From contig CP060239.1 of assembly GCA_023898785.1 (NCBI GenBank), positions 1,984,001 to 2,048,000 on the forward strand: DNA of 64,000 nucleotides. Reading direction: 5' to 3'. The position numbers and the translations under genes were made by a program. The notes under the pieces were generated by a model. That model was given only the letters and a program-made list of their open reading frames with translations, had not been told where the DNA came from and made no database searches. Positions 48,815 through 57,960 of the stretch are shown piece after piece (the stretch's first letter is position 1; every line of letters begins with the position of its first letter). Source of the stretch: Rhodospirillales bacterium. Its GTDB lineage: Bacteria; Pseudomonadota; Alphaproteobacteria; Micavibrionales; Micavibrionaceae.

Positions 48815-49429
48815 CTAGGCTGCGTTTTGTTGCAGGCCTGCGATGAAATTATCGATCAGGCATTCGGCCATATCCAGGGCGCTTTTATCGCTCATAAATC
48901 CAATTTTATTGGTTTGTTCCATCAGATATATGCCGTGGACCGAGGACCATATGGTGCGCGCCGCGATGGCTTTTTCGCGGGTTTGGTTTTCTGAGAAGAG
49001 GGGTGCCAGCAGATTTTCAAGTATATCCAGAATGGATTGGACTTTTTCCCTGTACCAATCCGGGGCTTTATCTTTTGTTGGAAAGCTCATGTTGAAGAGC
49101 ATCAGCCAGAGTTCTTTGTTATTTTGCGCAAAATCCATATAGCTTTTGGCTATTGTTTTTATGTTTTCAGAAATTGTGGCCTCGGCAGGGTATTGTTCGG
49201 GGGCGGCGATGGTTTCGAACAGCTTGTCTAACGTGTGGGCGTTGAGGGCAAAATATAGTCCATCCATTGAACCGAACATGTTGTAGATCGTGCCGGGGGT
49301 GTAGTTGATTTCTTTGGCTATTCTTCTGGCTGTTAGCTTTTGAAATCCTTCATTTTTTACGATTTTGAGGGCGCGTTCTAATGTGAGGGATTTGAGTTCT
49401 TCACGGGTGTGGTCGTTTCGCCGGGCCAT
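48815..49429 (-). CDS. TetR-family transcriptional regulator
   Basis: 204 residues. N-terminal HTH (about 10-56: LTARRIAKEINYTPGTIYNM) and a C-terminal ligand domain with the WHG-like segment AARTIWSSVHGIYLMEQ. It faces away from the lipoprotein gene; between them two near-identical palindromes (TTGAAC-N3-GTT(C/T)AA) flank a promoter. Autoregulation and control of the lipoprotein gene, and maybe bioFDA, are likely. The ligand is unknown. Confidence 0.9.
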   Translation of the reverse strand: MARRNDHTREELKSLTLERALKIVKNEGFQKLTARRIAKEINYTPGTIYNMFGSMDGLYFALNAHTLDKLFETIAAPEQYPAEATISENIKTIAKSYMDFAQNNKELWLMLFNMSFPTKDKAPDWYREKVQSILDILENLLAPLFSENQTREKAIAARTIWSSVHGIYLMEQTNKIGFMSDKSALDMAECLIDNFIAGLQQNAA

Positions 49430-49473
49430 TGTTTGTCCTTATTACGATGATTCTTCGTTCATAATAGCATATT

Positions 49474-49488
49474 TTGAACTATGTTCAA
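49474..49488. promoter_or_regulatory. TetR-type operator 1
   Basis: TTGAAC-TAT-GTTCAA, a perfect palindrome 45 bases upstream of the tetR start. Confidence 0.6.
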
Positions 49489-49495
49489 TTTTTTA

Positions 49496-49525
49496 TTGAC
49501 AATGTATGGAAAATGATGCTGTAAT
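49496..49525 (+). promoter_or_regulatory. Promoter between the two operators
   Basis: TTGACA (49496-49501) and TGTAAT (49520-49525), spacer 18, reading towards the lipoprotein gene at 49568. Operator 1 lies 7 bases upstream and operator 2 lies 5 bases downstream, so bound repressor would block it. Confidence 0.55.
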
Positions 49526-49530
49526 AGCAA

Positions 49531-49545
49531 TTGAACAGTGTTTAA
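49531..49545. promoter_or_regulatory. TetR-type operator 2
   Basis: TTGAAC-AGT-GTTTAA differs from a perfect palindrome at one position and matches operator 1 in half-site and spacing. Confidence 0.55.
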
Positions 49546-49567
49546 TTATAAAAAGGGAGCGTGTATT

Positions 49568-49819
49568 ATGATTAAAGGGTCAAAGATTTTATTGCTCAGC
49601 GCAGTGTGTTTGTCGTTGTGTTCGTGTTCAACGGGGCCTGTGGGTAGAACGCTTGATTGTGTGGATTTGTGGCGTTTCAATAATTGTATTGTTTTTCCAA
49701 AAAATAAAGTGACGAAAAAAAGGGGAGGTGTGTCTTATAGGGGCGGAAAGCGTGTTTATCCGCAGTCTTATAGTGCTTCTGAATACAAGAAGCCTTCGAA
49801 AGTCTGGAAAAGTCATTAA
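49568..49819 (+). CDS. Small lipoprotein
   Basis: 83 residues from ATG 49568 (MIKGSKILLLSAVCLSLCSC), with AGGGAG upstream. The lipobox is LCSC, so Cys20 is probably lipidated. The mature part is basic and short, with two further Cys residues (in LDCVDL and NNCIVF) that may form a disulfide, and many Lys, Tyr and Ser. Function unknown. It is the first gene after a TetR-type promoter/operator set. Confidence 0.7.
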   Translation: MIKGSKILLLSAVCLSLCSCSTGPVGRTLDCVDLWRFNNCIVFPKNKVTKKRGGVSYRGGKRVYPQSYSASEYKKPSKVWKSH

Positions 49820-49886
49820 GAAGTGTCGTTGTGTCGTGTGTTTCAAGTATGGAGTTGAGGTGCGCTGGTTTTTTCTATAAAACCAT

Positions 49887-51086
49887 ATGATGCGAGATTT
49901 TCGGCAGACATTGGATCGACTCGGGCAACGGGGGCGTTATCGCACTTTGATGTTGCCTGCGGGAATTGACCTCACCTCGAATGATTATCTGGGGTTGGCG
50001 AGTAGTGTGTATTTACGGGAATGTGCACTCAAATTTTTACAAAATGGCGGGGTGATCGGTGCTGGCGGGTCGCGATTATTGCGCGGGCATACGGATGCTC
50101 ATGCGGCACTCGAAGATTTTGCGGCGGGGTATTTTTCTGCGCCGAAATCATTGTATTTTGCGACTGGCTTTCAGGCTAATAGTGCGTTGTTTCAAACGCT
50201 TTGCACACGTCATGATACGATTATTTTTGATGAATTTGTTCATGCGAGTGCGCGTGAGGGGATTCAGAATTCAAACGCGCAGCATATTAAGGCCGTGCAT
50301 AATGATGTAAATTCTTTCGAAGAGGCACTTAGAAAAGCAAAGGCGCAGCAAAAAAAAGATGGTCAAATATGGGTTGCAGTAGAGAGCGTGTATTCGATGG
50401 ATGGGGATATTGCGCCGTTGAAGGCGCTGTATGGGTTGGCTGAAGATTATGATGCGGTTTTGGTCGTTGATGAGGCGCATGCGACTGGCGTTATGGGGCG
50501 GGCTGGTAAAGGGCTGGCGTATGAATTGTATTCGTCATTGCGAGCGCAGCGAAGCAATCCAGAAAAAATAGATTGCTTCGTCGCAGATACTCCTCGCAAT
50601 GACGTTTGGCCGGATAATTTAATTGTTTTGCATACCTGCGGTAAGGCGATCGGTGTGGCTGGCGGCTTGGTGTGCGGATCTGAGGCGATAATTGATTTCA
50701 TGATCAATGCTGCGCGGGGGTTTATTTATTCGACCGCGCCGTTGCCGTTACAGGTGCATTTGGTGCAAAAATCCCTGGAATGGATTGCTTCAGAGGAGGG
50801 GGAGATTGCACGGAAAAAACTTGCAGGCCTTTCGAGAAAAGCGCAGCAATCATTTGGCGGGCCGGGAACGCATATTGTTCCGATTATGTTGGGCGATGAT
50901 GCATATGCGTTGGATGTTGCGCAAAAACTGCAGCAAAAAGGATATGATATTCGCGCGATTCGTCCGCCGACGGTGCCAGAAGGCACTGCGCGGTTGCGAC
51001 TTTCTCTGAGTGCGGCGTTGGATAAGGTGCGGCTGGATCAATTTGCTGCGGATCTGGATGGTTTTTTGGAACGAAAGGCTGCGTAG
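49887..51086 (+). CDS. bioF: 8-amino-7-oxononanoate synthase
   Basis: PLP enzyme joining pimeloyl thioester and alanine, the first step of biotin ring formation. The fold-type I motifs are DLTSNDYLGLA, the PLP-binding VVDEAHATGVMG and the Schiff-base Lys in LHTCGKAIGVAGG. 399 residues. About 24 residues (216-239, containing SLRAQRSNPEKIDCFVADTP) are not part of the family. They are encoded by a 72-bp palindromic element in frame, placed in a surface loop before the catalytic Lys. The stop is directly followed by bioD. Confidence 0.95.
   Translation: MMRDFRQTLDRLGQRGRYRTLMLPAGIDLTSNDYLGLASSVYLRECALKFLQNGGVIGAGGSRLLRGHTDAHAALEDFAAGYFSAPKSLYFATGFQANSALFQTLCTRHDTIIFDEFVHASAREGIQNSNAQHIKAVHNDVNSFEEALRKAKAQQKKDGQIWVAVESVYSMDGDIAPLKALYGLAEDYDAVLVVDEAHATGVMGRAGKGLAYELYSSLRAQRSNPEKIDCFVADTPRNDVWPDNLIVLHTCGKAIGVAGGLVCGSEAIIDFMINAARGFIYSTAPLPLQVHLVQKSLEWIASEEGEIARKKLAGLSRKAQQSFGGPGTHIVPIMLGDDAYALDVAQKLQQKGYDIRAIRPPTVPEGTARLRLSLSAALDKVRLDQFAADLDGFLERKAA
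50533..50604. repeat. Palindromic element inserted in frame in bioF
   Basis: 72 bases (24 codons). The outer arms CGTCATTGCGAG and CTCGCAATGACG and inner arms CGAAGCAATC and GATTGCTTCG are perfect inverted repeats. This resembles the Rickettsia palindromic elements found inside coding genes and the similar dispersed repeat of other alphaproteobacteria that starts GTCATTGCGAG. Confidence 0.85.
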
Positions 51087-51734
51087 ATGAGTAATAGGTG
51101 CATTATCACGGGTACGGATACGGGGATCGGGAAGACGGTTGTGTCCGCGATGCTCGCGCTGGCACTCGGGGCGACATACTGGAAGCCTGTACAATCGGGC
51201 GTGGAAGGCGGCGTGGATACGCGCGCTGTGCAGAAGATGACGGGATTGCCGTTGGAGCGGTTTCTGCCGGAAAGCTATGTGTTTACTGAAAGTCTTTCTC
51301 CGCATCGGGCTGCGGAATTGGATGAGGCGGAGATTGATGTGGAGAGTTTGGTGATTCCTGAGGTTGATGGTCCGCTTATTATTGAAGGTGCGGGTGGGCT
51401 TATGGTGCCTTTGACGCGTCAGAATTTGCTGGTTAATTTGTTTAAACGTTGGAATGAAGATCCTGTGAATGGAGGGCGCGTGCCGGTGATTTTGGTTGCG
51501 CGTACGGGCTTGGGGACGATTAACCACACATTGCTTTCGCTTGAGGCGCTTTGGAGCCGTAAGATCCCGGTGCATGGAATTATTTTTGTTGGCGATGAAA
51601 ATGAAGATAATATGCGTACAATCGGTGAATTTTCAGACGTAAAAGTGCTGGGGCGTCTTCCAATGCTTGACTCTTTGGATGCAAAAAGTCTTACTGATGC
51701 TTTCGAGCAAAATTTTGATTTAAGTGATTTTTAG
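51087..51734 (+). CDS. bioD: Dethiobiotin synthetase
   Basis: ATP-dependent carboxylation that forms the ureido ring. The P-loop is GTDTGIGKTVVSAMLAL, then YWKPVQSGVEGGVD and IIEGAGGLMVPL (Mg/substrate). 215 residues, normal. The ATG directly follows the bioF stop, and the stop is directly followed by bioA: one tightly packed operon. Confidence 0.96.
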   Translation: MSNRCIITGTDTGIGKTVVSAMLALALGATYWKPVQSGVEGGVDTRAVQKMTGLPLERFLPESYVFTESLSPHRAAELDEAEIDVESLVIPEVDGPLIIEGAGGLMVPLTRQNLLVNLFKRWNEDPVNGGRVPVILVARTGLGTINHTLLSLEALWSRKIPVHGIIFVGDENEDNMRTIGEFSDVKVLGRLPMLDSLDAKSLTDAFEQNFDLSDF

Positions 51735-53048
51735 ATGAGACGTATTTCACCTATATGGCATCCTATGACTCAGCATAAGATTTGCGGGCCGGCTTTGCAC
51801 GTGGACTCTGCGGCTGGTGCACGTTTGAAATTGCGTGGCGGGCAGGAGATTATTGACGGGATTTCAAGCTGGTGGGTCAATACGCACGGGCATTGTCATC
51901 CGAAAATTGTTGAGGCGGTGCGCGCGCAGGCCGGGAAGCTGGAGCAAGTGATTTTTGCCGGCTTTACGCATGATCCGGCGGAGAAGTTGACGCGTAAATT
52001 GCTTTCAACTGTGCATGGGACTTTTGAGGGCAAGGACGGTTCGGCGCTGGATTACGTGTTTTATTCCGATAGCGGTTCAACGGCGATAGAAGTTGCGTTG
52101 AAAATGGCGATTGGTTTTCATGAAAATGCAGGTGAGCAGCGTCATAAGGTGATTGCGCTGGAGGGCGGATATCATGGCGATACATTTGGCGCGATGGCAG
52201 CGGGATCTCGCAGTGTTTTTAATGTGCTTTACGAGCCGTTTTTGTTTGACGTCAAGCATGTGCCGTTTCCGAAAACAGGCGAGGAGATGCGCAGCCTGGC
52301 GTGGCTGGATAAATGGCTGAAGAAATTCGGTTCGCAGACAGCAGCCTTTGTGTTTGAGCCTTTGGTGCAAGGTGCGGCCGGAATGCGCGTCTATTCTCCC
52401 AAGGTTTTAGGAAAGATGGCGCAGATGTGCCGTGAGCATGGCGTGCTTTTGATCGCTGATGAGGTGATGACGGGTTTTGGCCGTACGGGTTCCATGTTTG
52501 CTTGTGAGCAGGCAGATTTTACACCGGATCTTTTGTGTTTATCGAAGGGGCTGACGGGCGGTTTTCTACCAATGGGCGCGACGCTGGCGACCGAAGAAAT
52601 TTATAAGGCTTTTTATCATGATGAAAAGGCCAAGCAGTTTTTTCACTCAACGAGTTTTACAGGCAATCCGCTGGCGTGCGTTGCGGCACTGGCATCTTTG
52701 GAGATTTGGGATGAAGAGCCGGTGATGGAGCAGATTGCTGCGATTGAGGCTTCTCATCTTAAAGCCGCCGGGTGGTATAGCGCGCGCCCTGATGTTATGG
52801 ATGTGCGGGTGAAAGGCAGCATCTTTGCTATCGATGTACGCGATGATGTGAACGGGTATTTGTCTTCTATCGGTCATGAGATTTATGATTTTATGCTTGC
52901 AAATGGTGTTCTTCTTCGTCCGATCGGCAATACTGTCTATATTCTTCCGCCTTATTGCATAGATCAGCAGGATCTGGAGTGCATCTATGAAACGTTGTGG
53001 CGGTCTTTGGACAGTTTTCGGAATGATTGTTTCCAGCAGGCTGCATAG
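51735..53048 (+). CDS. bioA: Adenosylmethionine-8-amino-7-oxononanoate aminotransferase
   Basis: Class III PLP aminotransferase that makes DAPA using SAM as amino donor. The typical IWHPMTQHK at the N-terminus, GISSWWVNTHGH, LIADEVMTGFGRTG and the catalytic Lys in CLSKGLTGGFLPMG all fit BioA. 437 residues. It follows bioD without a gap. With bioB it completes the ring assembly; genes for making the pimeloyl chain are not in the window. Confidence 0.97.
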   Translation: MRRISPIWHPMTQHKICGPALHVDSAAGARLKLRGGQEIIDGISSWWVNTHGHCHPKIVEAVRAQAGKLEQVIFAGFTHDPAEKLTRKLLSTVHGTFEGKDGSALDYVFYSDSGSTAIEVALKMAIGFHENAGEQRHKVIALEGGYHGDTFGAMAAGSRSVFNVLYEPFLFDVKHVPFPKTGEEMRSLAWLDKWLKKFGSQTAAFVFEPLVQGAAGMRVYSPKVLGKMAQMCREHGVLLIADEVMTGFGRTGSMFACEQADFTPDLLCLSKGLTGGFLPMGATLATEEIYKAFYHDEKAKQFFHSTSFTGNPLACVAALASLEIWDEEPVMEQIAAIEASHLKAAGWYSARPDVMDVRVKGSIFAIDVRDDVNGYLSSIGHEIYDFMLANGVLLRPIGNTVYILPPYCIDQQDLECIYETLWRSLDSFRNDCFQQAA

Positions 53049-53176
53049 GTTTTTCCGTGCGGGTTTTTATCACTTTGGATAAGCGTTTAAGAGTATGATT
53101 TTGGGGGTTTCTCGGCCTAAGGCCCTATGCTAGTATCCGATTCCCATATCATGTACCTAATATGAAAGATTTTGCT

Positions 53177-54292
53177 ATGAAACTGAGCATTGAGCGCGCA
53201 TCCCTTCTTCGATCCCTTGGTCATGTCCAAAGCGTTGTGGAGCGCCGCAATACTATTCCTATCCTTTCCAATGTTTTGATGAAGGCGGAGGATGGTGTGT
53301 TGTCTCTGGCGACGACCGATATGGATCTGGAAATTGACGAATCGGTGGCGGCGGATATTAAAGAGCCAGGCGCAACGACAGTGCCGGCTCATACGCTGCA
53401 CGACATTGTGCGTAAATTGCCGGAGGATAGCGATGTGGAGCTTACACTGAATGCGGAAGGCACACAGATGAGCGTGAAGGCGGGACGTTCACAGTTTAAG
53501 CTGAGCTGTTTGCAGACAACGGACTTCCCGGAAATCGGCGCTGGTGATTTGCCGAACGGATTTGCGATTCCGGCGGCGGATTTGCGGGCGCTTATTGACC
53601 GGACGAAGTTTGCGATGAGCACGGAGGAGACCCGTTATTATCTAAACGGGATTTACCTGCATGAAGCTGACCAAGACGGCGTGAAGGTTTTGCGCGCCGT
53701 GGCTACAGACGGGCACCGCCTGGCGCGGTTTGAGATGCCGCTTCCCGAAGGGGCTGGCGGAATGCCTGGCATTATTATTCCGCGCAAGACGATTGGCGAG
53801 CTGCGCAAGCTGGTCGATGAAGCGGCGGATGCGATTCAGATTACGCTGTCTGAGAGTAAGATCCGGTTTGCGTTCGATCATATCGTGCTGACCTCAAAGC
53901 TGATTGACGGGACGTTCCCGGATTATCAGCGCGTTATTCCTGCAGGCAATGACAAGATTGTTGAGGTGGATGCGAAAATGCTGACCAGCGCGGTTGATCG
54001 TGTTTCGACGATTTCCGATGGCAAGAGCCGGGCGATTAAAATTGCGCTGAATGGCAAGCAAATGACGGTTTCGGCGAGCAGCGCTGAATCCGGCAGTGCG
54101 ACCGAAGAGGTTGAGGTCAATGGTGAGACGGATATTGAGATTGGTTTTAACGCGAAATATCTGCTGGATATTACCTCGCAGATTGAAGGCGAGGGGTGCC
54201 GGTTGACGCTGGCCGATCCGGCCAGCCCGACGATTATTCAGGATAATTCCGATCCATCGGCGCTCTATGTTTTGATGCCGCTACGGGTTTAG
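53177..54292 (+). CDS. dnaN: DNA polymerase III beta subunit (sliding clamp)
   Basis: 371 residues from ATG 53177; the upstream ATG at 53162 adds five residues that the family lacks. Start MKLSIERASLLRSLGHVQSV and later NTIPILSNVLM, TRYYLNGIYLH, ATDGHRLA and the C-terminal YVLMPLRV are typical; the three clamp domains are all present. Its stop overlaps the left arm of a long imperfect palindrome. Confidence 0.97.
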   Translation: MKLSIERASLLRSLGHVQSVVERRNTIPILSNVLMKAEDGVLSLATTDMDLEIDESVAADIKEPGATTVPAHTLHDIVRKLPEDSDVELTLNAEGTQMSVKAGRSQFKLSCLQTTDFPEIGAGDLPNGFAIPAADLRALIDRTKFAMSTEETRYYLNGIYLHEADQDGVKVLRAVATDGHRLARFEMPLPEGAGGMPGIIIPRKTIGELRKLVDEAADAIQITLSESKIRFAFDHIVLTSKLIDGTFPDYQRVIPAGNDKIVEVDAKMLTSAVDRVSTISDGKSRAIKIALNGKQMTVSASSAESGSATEEVEVNGETDIEIGFNAKYLLDITSQIEGEGCRLTLADPASPTIIQDNSDPSALYVLMPLRV

Positions 54293-54414
54293 CAATCTTC
54301 GTCTTTTGGTCTGCAAATAAAGATTTTCTCCGCTTTCCGGTGCTCGCGTATATTTAATACGCTGTGCGCCGGTTCTCGAAAATCTTCATTTTCGACTCAA
54401 AATACTTTGATTGC
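54292..54414. repeat. Long imperfect palindrome after dnaN
   Basis: The outer arms GCAATC/GATTGC span 123 bases; inside are AAGATTTTC/GAAAATCTT, CCGG/CCGG with flanking bases, and GCGTAT/ATACGC at the centre. It could act as terminator for dnaN or be a dispersed palindromic repeat. Confidence 0.5.
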
Positions 54415-54458
54415 CGTTTTGGCTTGATGTCATCTGTTCATTCTATCAGGAGAGTTTC

Positions 54459-55415
54459 ATGAAAGCGGTGTTTCTGGATTTTGATACCTATTATCCGCGG
54501 GGTCTTGATGTTTCCGGGCTTGAGGTGGCAGTCGATGATTTTGTTTTTCACGGATTTAGCGCGCCGGAGGATGTTGTGGAGCGTATTGCTGGCGCGGAGA
54601 TTGTTTTGACGAACAAGGTTGTGTTGTCTGCTGAAATTATTGCGCAGGCGCCGGATTTGAAGCTGATCGTGGCCGGGGCGACGGGGTATAACAATATTGA
54701 TGTGGCGGCGGCGCGCGGGGCGGGCGTGAGTGTGTGCAATGTGCGCGGGTATTCGACCCCGGCGGTGAGCCAGCATGTTTTTATGCTTATTCTTGCTTTG
54801 CGTTCGCAGATTATGGCCTATCACGCCGATGTCAAAGCCGGGCGCTGGCAGGAAAGCCGCGATTTTTGTTTTCTGGATTATCCCATCCATGAGCTGGCCG
54901 GTCAGACGCTGGGTATTGTTGGTTACGGTAATCTGGGGCGCAGCGTTGAGGCGCTTGCCAAGACGTTCGGCATGGAGGTCTTGCTTGCCGATCATAAGGG
55001 CCTGCGCGAAGTGCGGGGTGGGCGCACTCCATTTGATGAGGTGATTGCGCGCGCCGATGTGCTTACTTTGCATTGCCCGCTTACGCCGGAAACGATAGAT
55101 TTGATTGGAGCGCAGGAGCTTAAGGCGATGAAGAATTCAGCATTGCTGATCAATACGGCGCGCGGCGGTGTTGTCAATGAAGAGGCGCTGGCGAGCGCTT
55201 TGAAAGATGGTGAGATCGCCGGGGCGGGGGTCGATGTGCTTTCGCAAGAGCCGCCGAGCGATGGGAATTCATTGCTTGATCCTGACATTCTGAATTTAAT
55301 TGTGACACCGCATGTCGCTTGGGCGAGCCGTCAGGCCTGTCAGCGTTTGTTCGATCAGGTGGTTGAGGTTCTAGAGGCCTATAAATCCGGTGCGCTGATG
55401 AATGTCGTCAATTGA
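54459..55415 (+). CDS. D-2-hydroxyacid dehydrogenase (NAD-binding)
   Basis: 318 residues from ATG 54459, with CAGGAGAG upstream. The NAD fold is TLGIVGYGNLGRSVEALAK; the catalytic residues are Arg in LLINTARGGVVNE, Glu in DVLSQEPP and His in VTPHVAWAS. It resembles glycerate/hydroxypyruvate reductases, but the exact substrate cannot be read. It stands alone between dnaN and recF. Confidence 0.9.
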   Translation: MKAVFLDFDTYYPRGLDVSGLEVAVDDFVFHGFSAPEDVVERIAGAEIVLTNKVVLSAEIIAQAPDLKLIVAGATGYNNIDVAAARGAGVSVCNVRGYSTPAVSQHVFMLILALRSQIMAYHADVKAGRWQESRDFCFLDYPIHELAGQTLGIVGYGNLGRSVEALAKTFGMEVLLADHKGLREVRGGRTPFDEVIARADVLTLHCPLTPETIDLIGAQELKAMKNSALLINTARGGVVNEEALASALKDGEIAGAGVDVLSQEPPSDGNSLLDPDILNLIVTPHVAWASRQACQRLFDQVVEVLEAYKSGALMNVVN

Positions 55416-55709
55416 TTAGGAGCAGTTTGGCGTTCCATCGCGTTTGACCGGCTTGGTGCAGTGGATTTTTTTGAGTAATCTTTCCCCGTTATAGCAGTGG
55501 CCTTCGGTTGAATTGATCGCGGCGGCCTGGGCTGTGAACATTTCGCATTCTTCTAATGAATTCACTCGTACGAACAGCAGGTTTTGATAGTTTTGAACCC
55601 ACATATGGGTGGCAGGCGTATAGTTTTTTTTCTGTGCTTGAGCGGGTGAAAAATTATAGATAAGCGCACATAAGAGGATAAAAGCCCCTATAATGATTTT
55701 TAACTGCAT
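55416..55709 (-). CDS. Small secreted protein, unknown
   Basis: 97 residues from ATG 55709, starting MQLKIIIGAFILLCALIYNF, a signal peptide with cleavage near AQAQKK. The mature part has four Cys residues (EECEMF, GHCYN, IHCTK, NCS), consistent with two disulfides. No family recognised. It lies convergent to the dehydrogenase gene and divergent from recF, with 39 bases between the start codons. Confidence 0.65.
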   Translation of the reverse strand: MQLKIIIGAFILLCALIYNFSPAQAQKKNYTPATHMWVQNYQNLLFVRVNSLEECEMFTAQAAAINSTEGHCYNGERLLKKIHCTKPVKRDGTPNCS

Positions 55710-55748
55710 GACGAATCCCGTTTTCAAATCTGAGTTGTTGATGACTAT

Positions 55749-56897
55749 ATGACATTTATCCGGAACCTCAAACTTCACAATTTTCGTTGTTATGAAAGGG
55801 CTGAATTTTCGGCGTTGCATGCTGGGCTAATCGTTTTGCATGGGGCGAATGGTGCGGGCAAGACTAATGTTTTGGAGGCGGTGTCTTTGTTGTCGCCGGG
55901 GCGGGGTTTGCGCGGGGCGAAAATGGCGGAGATTCAATCCCAAGATACGCCGAAGGGTGCAGGAACCCCGTGGGCGGTGGCGGCGCAGGTGCAGACGGAA
56001 TACGGCCTGGTGCAGGTTGGGACGGGGCTGGAGCCATCCGGGGATAAGCGGCTGATCCGGGTGAATGGTGAAAATGTGCGCGGGCAAGCGGCGCTGGCGG
56101 AATATGTGGCTTGCGTTTGGCTGACGCCGCAGATGGACCGGCTGTTTATCGATTCGGCGTCGCATCGGCGCAGGTTTCTGGACCGGCTGGTGTTCGGGTT
56201 TGATCCGGGGCATTCGGGGCGCGTGAGCCGCTATGAAAATGCGATGCGTCAGCGCTCGAAGTTATTGCAAGAAGGCGGGGCGGATGCGAGTTGGCTGGAT
56301 TCTCTGGAGGCGCAGATGGCGGAAACGGGGACGGCTATTGCGGCGGCGAGGCTGGATTTTGCCCAGCGTTTACAGAGCGCGTGCTTGGCAGCGGAGAATG
56401 CACATTTCCCCACAGCACATTTAGCGGTGCATGGAACGCTTGAGGGGGTGTTGGCCTCAGCAACAGCGTTGGAGGTTGAGGAGATGTTTACCTATGCCCT
56501 CAAGGATTCACGGGTGCGGGATGCGCTGACCGGTGGGGCGGCTACGGGGCCGCATAAGTCGGATTTGCTGGTGCACTATATTGCGAAAGATATGGCGGCG
56601 GATCAGTGTTCGACTGGGGAGCAGAAGGCTTTGCTGATCGGGATTACGCTGGCGCATGCGCGGTTGATTGCTGGAGAGCGTGGTTTTGCGCCGGTTTTAT
56701 TGCTTGATGAGGTAGCCGCGCATCTCGATGAAGAGCGCCGGGCTGGGTTGTATGCATTGCTCGAAGAACTGAGCGGGCAGGTTTGGCTGACGGGTACGGA
56801 CGGGGCGCTGTTTAGCGCCATTGAGGGCAGCGCACAGTTTTTTGAAGTGCAGGATGGAGCGGTTAAAAACCTTACTCAAAATCGTTCAGCAGCTTAA
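55749..56897 (+). CDS. recF: DNA replication and repair protein RecF
   Basis: 382 residues; ABC-type ATPase that loads RecA at gaps. Walker A is HGANGAGKTNVLEAVSLLSP, the signature is STGEQKALLIGITLAHA, and Walker B is PVLLLDEVAAHLDEERR. The N-terminal FIRNLKLHNFRCYERAEF is typical. Its 3' end overlaps hisC (convergent) by 26 bases. gyrB, the common next gene, follows after hisC. Confidence 0.96.
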   Translation: MTFIRNLKLHNFRCYERAEFSALHAGLIVLHGANGAGKTNVLEAVSLLSPGRGLRGAKMAEIQSQDTPKGAGTPWAVAAQVQTEYGLVQVGTGLEPSGDKRLIRVNGENVRGQAALAEYVACVWLTPQMDRLFIDSASHRRRFLDRLVFGFDPGHSGRVSRYENAMRQRSKLLQEGGADASWLDSLEAQMAETGTAIAAARLDFAQRLQSACLAAENAHFPTAHLAVHGTLEGVLASATALEVEEMFTYALKDSRVRDALTGGAATGPHKSDLLVHYIAKDMAADQCSTGEQKALLIGITLAHARLIAGERGFAPVLLLDEVAAHLDEERRAGLYALLEELSGQVWLTGTDGALFSAIEGSAQFFEVQDGAVKNLTQNRSAA

Positions 56898-57960
56898 GGA
56901 CCACATCATTCTGCTCCGGGGTGCCGATGGAGATGCGGATGCAGTTTTCGGTGCCGGGTTTGGTTGAAAAATCACGAATGATCACGTTGTTCTCGGCGGC
57001 GAATTTTACAAATTCTTCGGCTTTATTCATTTTCACAAGCAGGAAATTGGCATCGGAGGGGTATGTATATTTTACATAATGCGATTTCTGTAGAAGAGGG
57101 AGGATGCGGTTTCTTTCTTCGATAAGCTTAGCGACGTTGGCTTTGGCCAGCGGGCGGATGTCATCGGACAGGACATGCAGGGCAGCCTCGACGCTGGCGC
57201 GGGGCAGTGGGTAGGCATCGAGGGCTTTGGCTTTGACCAGAGCGATGAAGTCGGTATCGGCGCTGAGGAATGTGCCCATCCGCATGCCGGCCATCGCGTA
57301 GCTTTTCGACAAGGTGCGCAGGATGATCAGGTTCGGGTGATCAGCGAGCGATGAAGTCATTGAGCCTTGCGAAGAAAATTCGGCGTAGGTTTCATCGAGG
57401 ATGACGGCGGCCTGGCCCTCGGTTTCGCGGCAAATTTCGGCGATTTGATCATGGGGGAAACTCGTGCCGGTCGGGTTGTTGGGTGAGCAGATATAGATCA
57501 GTTTGATGTTTTGGCCCGGAGTGAAGGTGGCGTTCACAATGGCTTTTTGATCGAGCGTGAACGTGCCGTCGGTTTTGCGGAGCGGCACTTCGAGCACATC
57601 GGCGGGCATGGCTTTGGCATCAACGCCGTACATGCCAAAGGTCGGCGGGCAGGTGAGGACGGCGTCTTTGTGCGGTTCGCAGAATAGTTTGGTAAGAATA
57701 ACGATGGCTTCATCGGCGCCGCGGGTCATGACGATCTGGTCAGGTTTAACCCCATAGGCGTTTGCATAGGCGGCGGCAAGGGACTTGGGCTGGGGCTCCG
57801 GATAGCGGTTAAAGCCTTCCAGACCCGGCAATTCATACGGGTTTTCATTGGCGTTGAGGAAGATTTTTTCAGCCGATTTATCACTTTCCATCCCGGCGGA
57901 AACATAGCCTTGCAGGTCTATGTAATGCGGGCGGAGAAGGTTTTTGAGTGCTGGGTTCAT
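56872..57960 (-). CDS. hisC: Histidinol-phosphate aminotransferase
   Basis: 362 residues, PLP fold-type I. Motifs: NENPYELPG at the N-terminus, RGADEAIVILTKLFCEP, ICSPNNPTGTSF, ILDETYAEFSSQ and the Schiff-base Lys in LRTLSKSYAMAGMRMG. The same family can also act on aromatic amino acids. It overlaps the end of recF on the other strand, so neither can be lengthened freely. It is not near hisG. Confidence 0.93.
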   Translation of the reverse strand: MNPALKNLLRPHYIDLQGYVSAGMESDKSAEKIFLNANENPYELPGLEGFNRYPEPQPKSLAAAYANAYGVKPDQIVMTRGADEAIVILTKLFCEPHKDAVLTCPPTFGMYGVDAKAMPADVLEVPLRKTDGTFTLDQKAIVNATFTPGQNIKLIYICSPNNPTGTSFPHDQIAEICRETEGQAAVILDETYAEFSSQGSMTSSLADHPNLIILRTLSKSYAMAGMRMGTFLSADTDFIALVKAKALDAYPLPRASVEAALHVLSDDIRPLAKANVAKLIEERNRILPLLQKSHYVKYTYPSDANFLLVKMNKAEEFVKFAAENNVIIRDFSTKPGTENCIRISIGTPEQNDVVLKLLNDFE

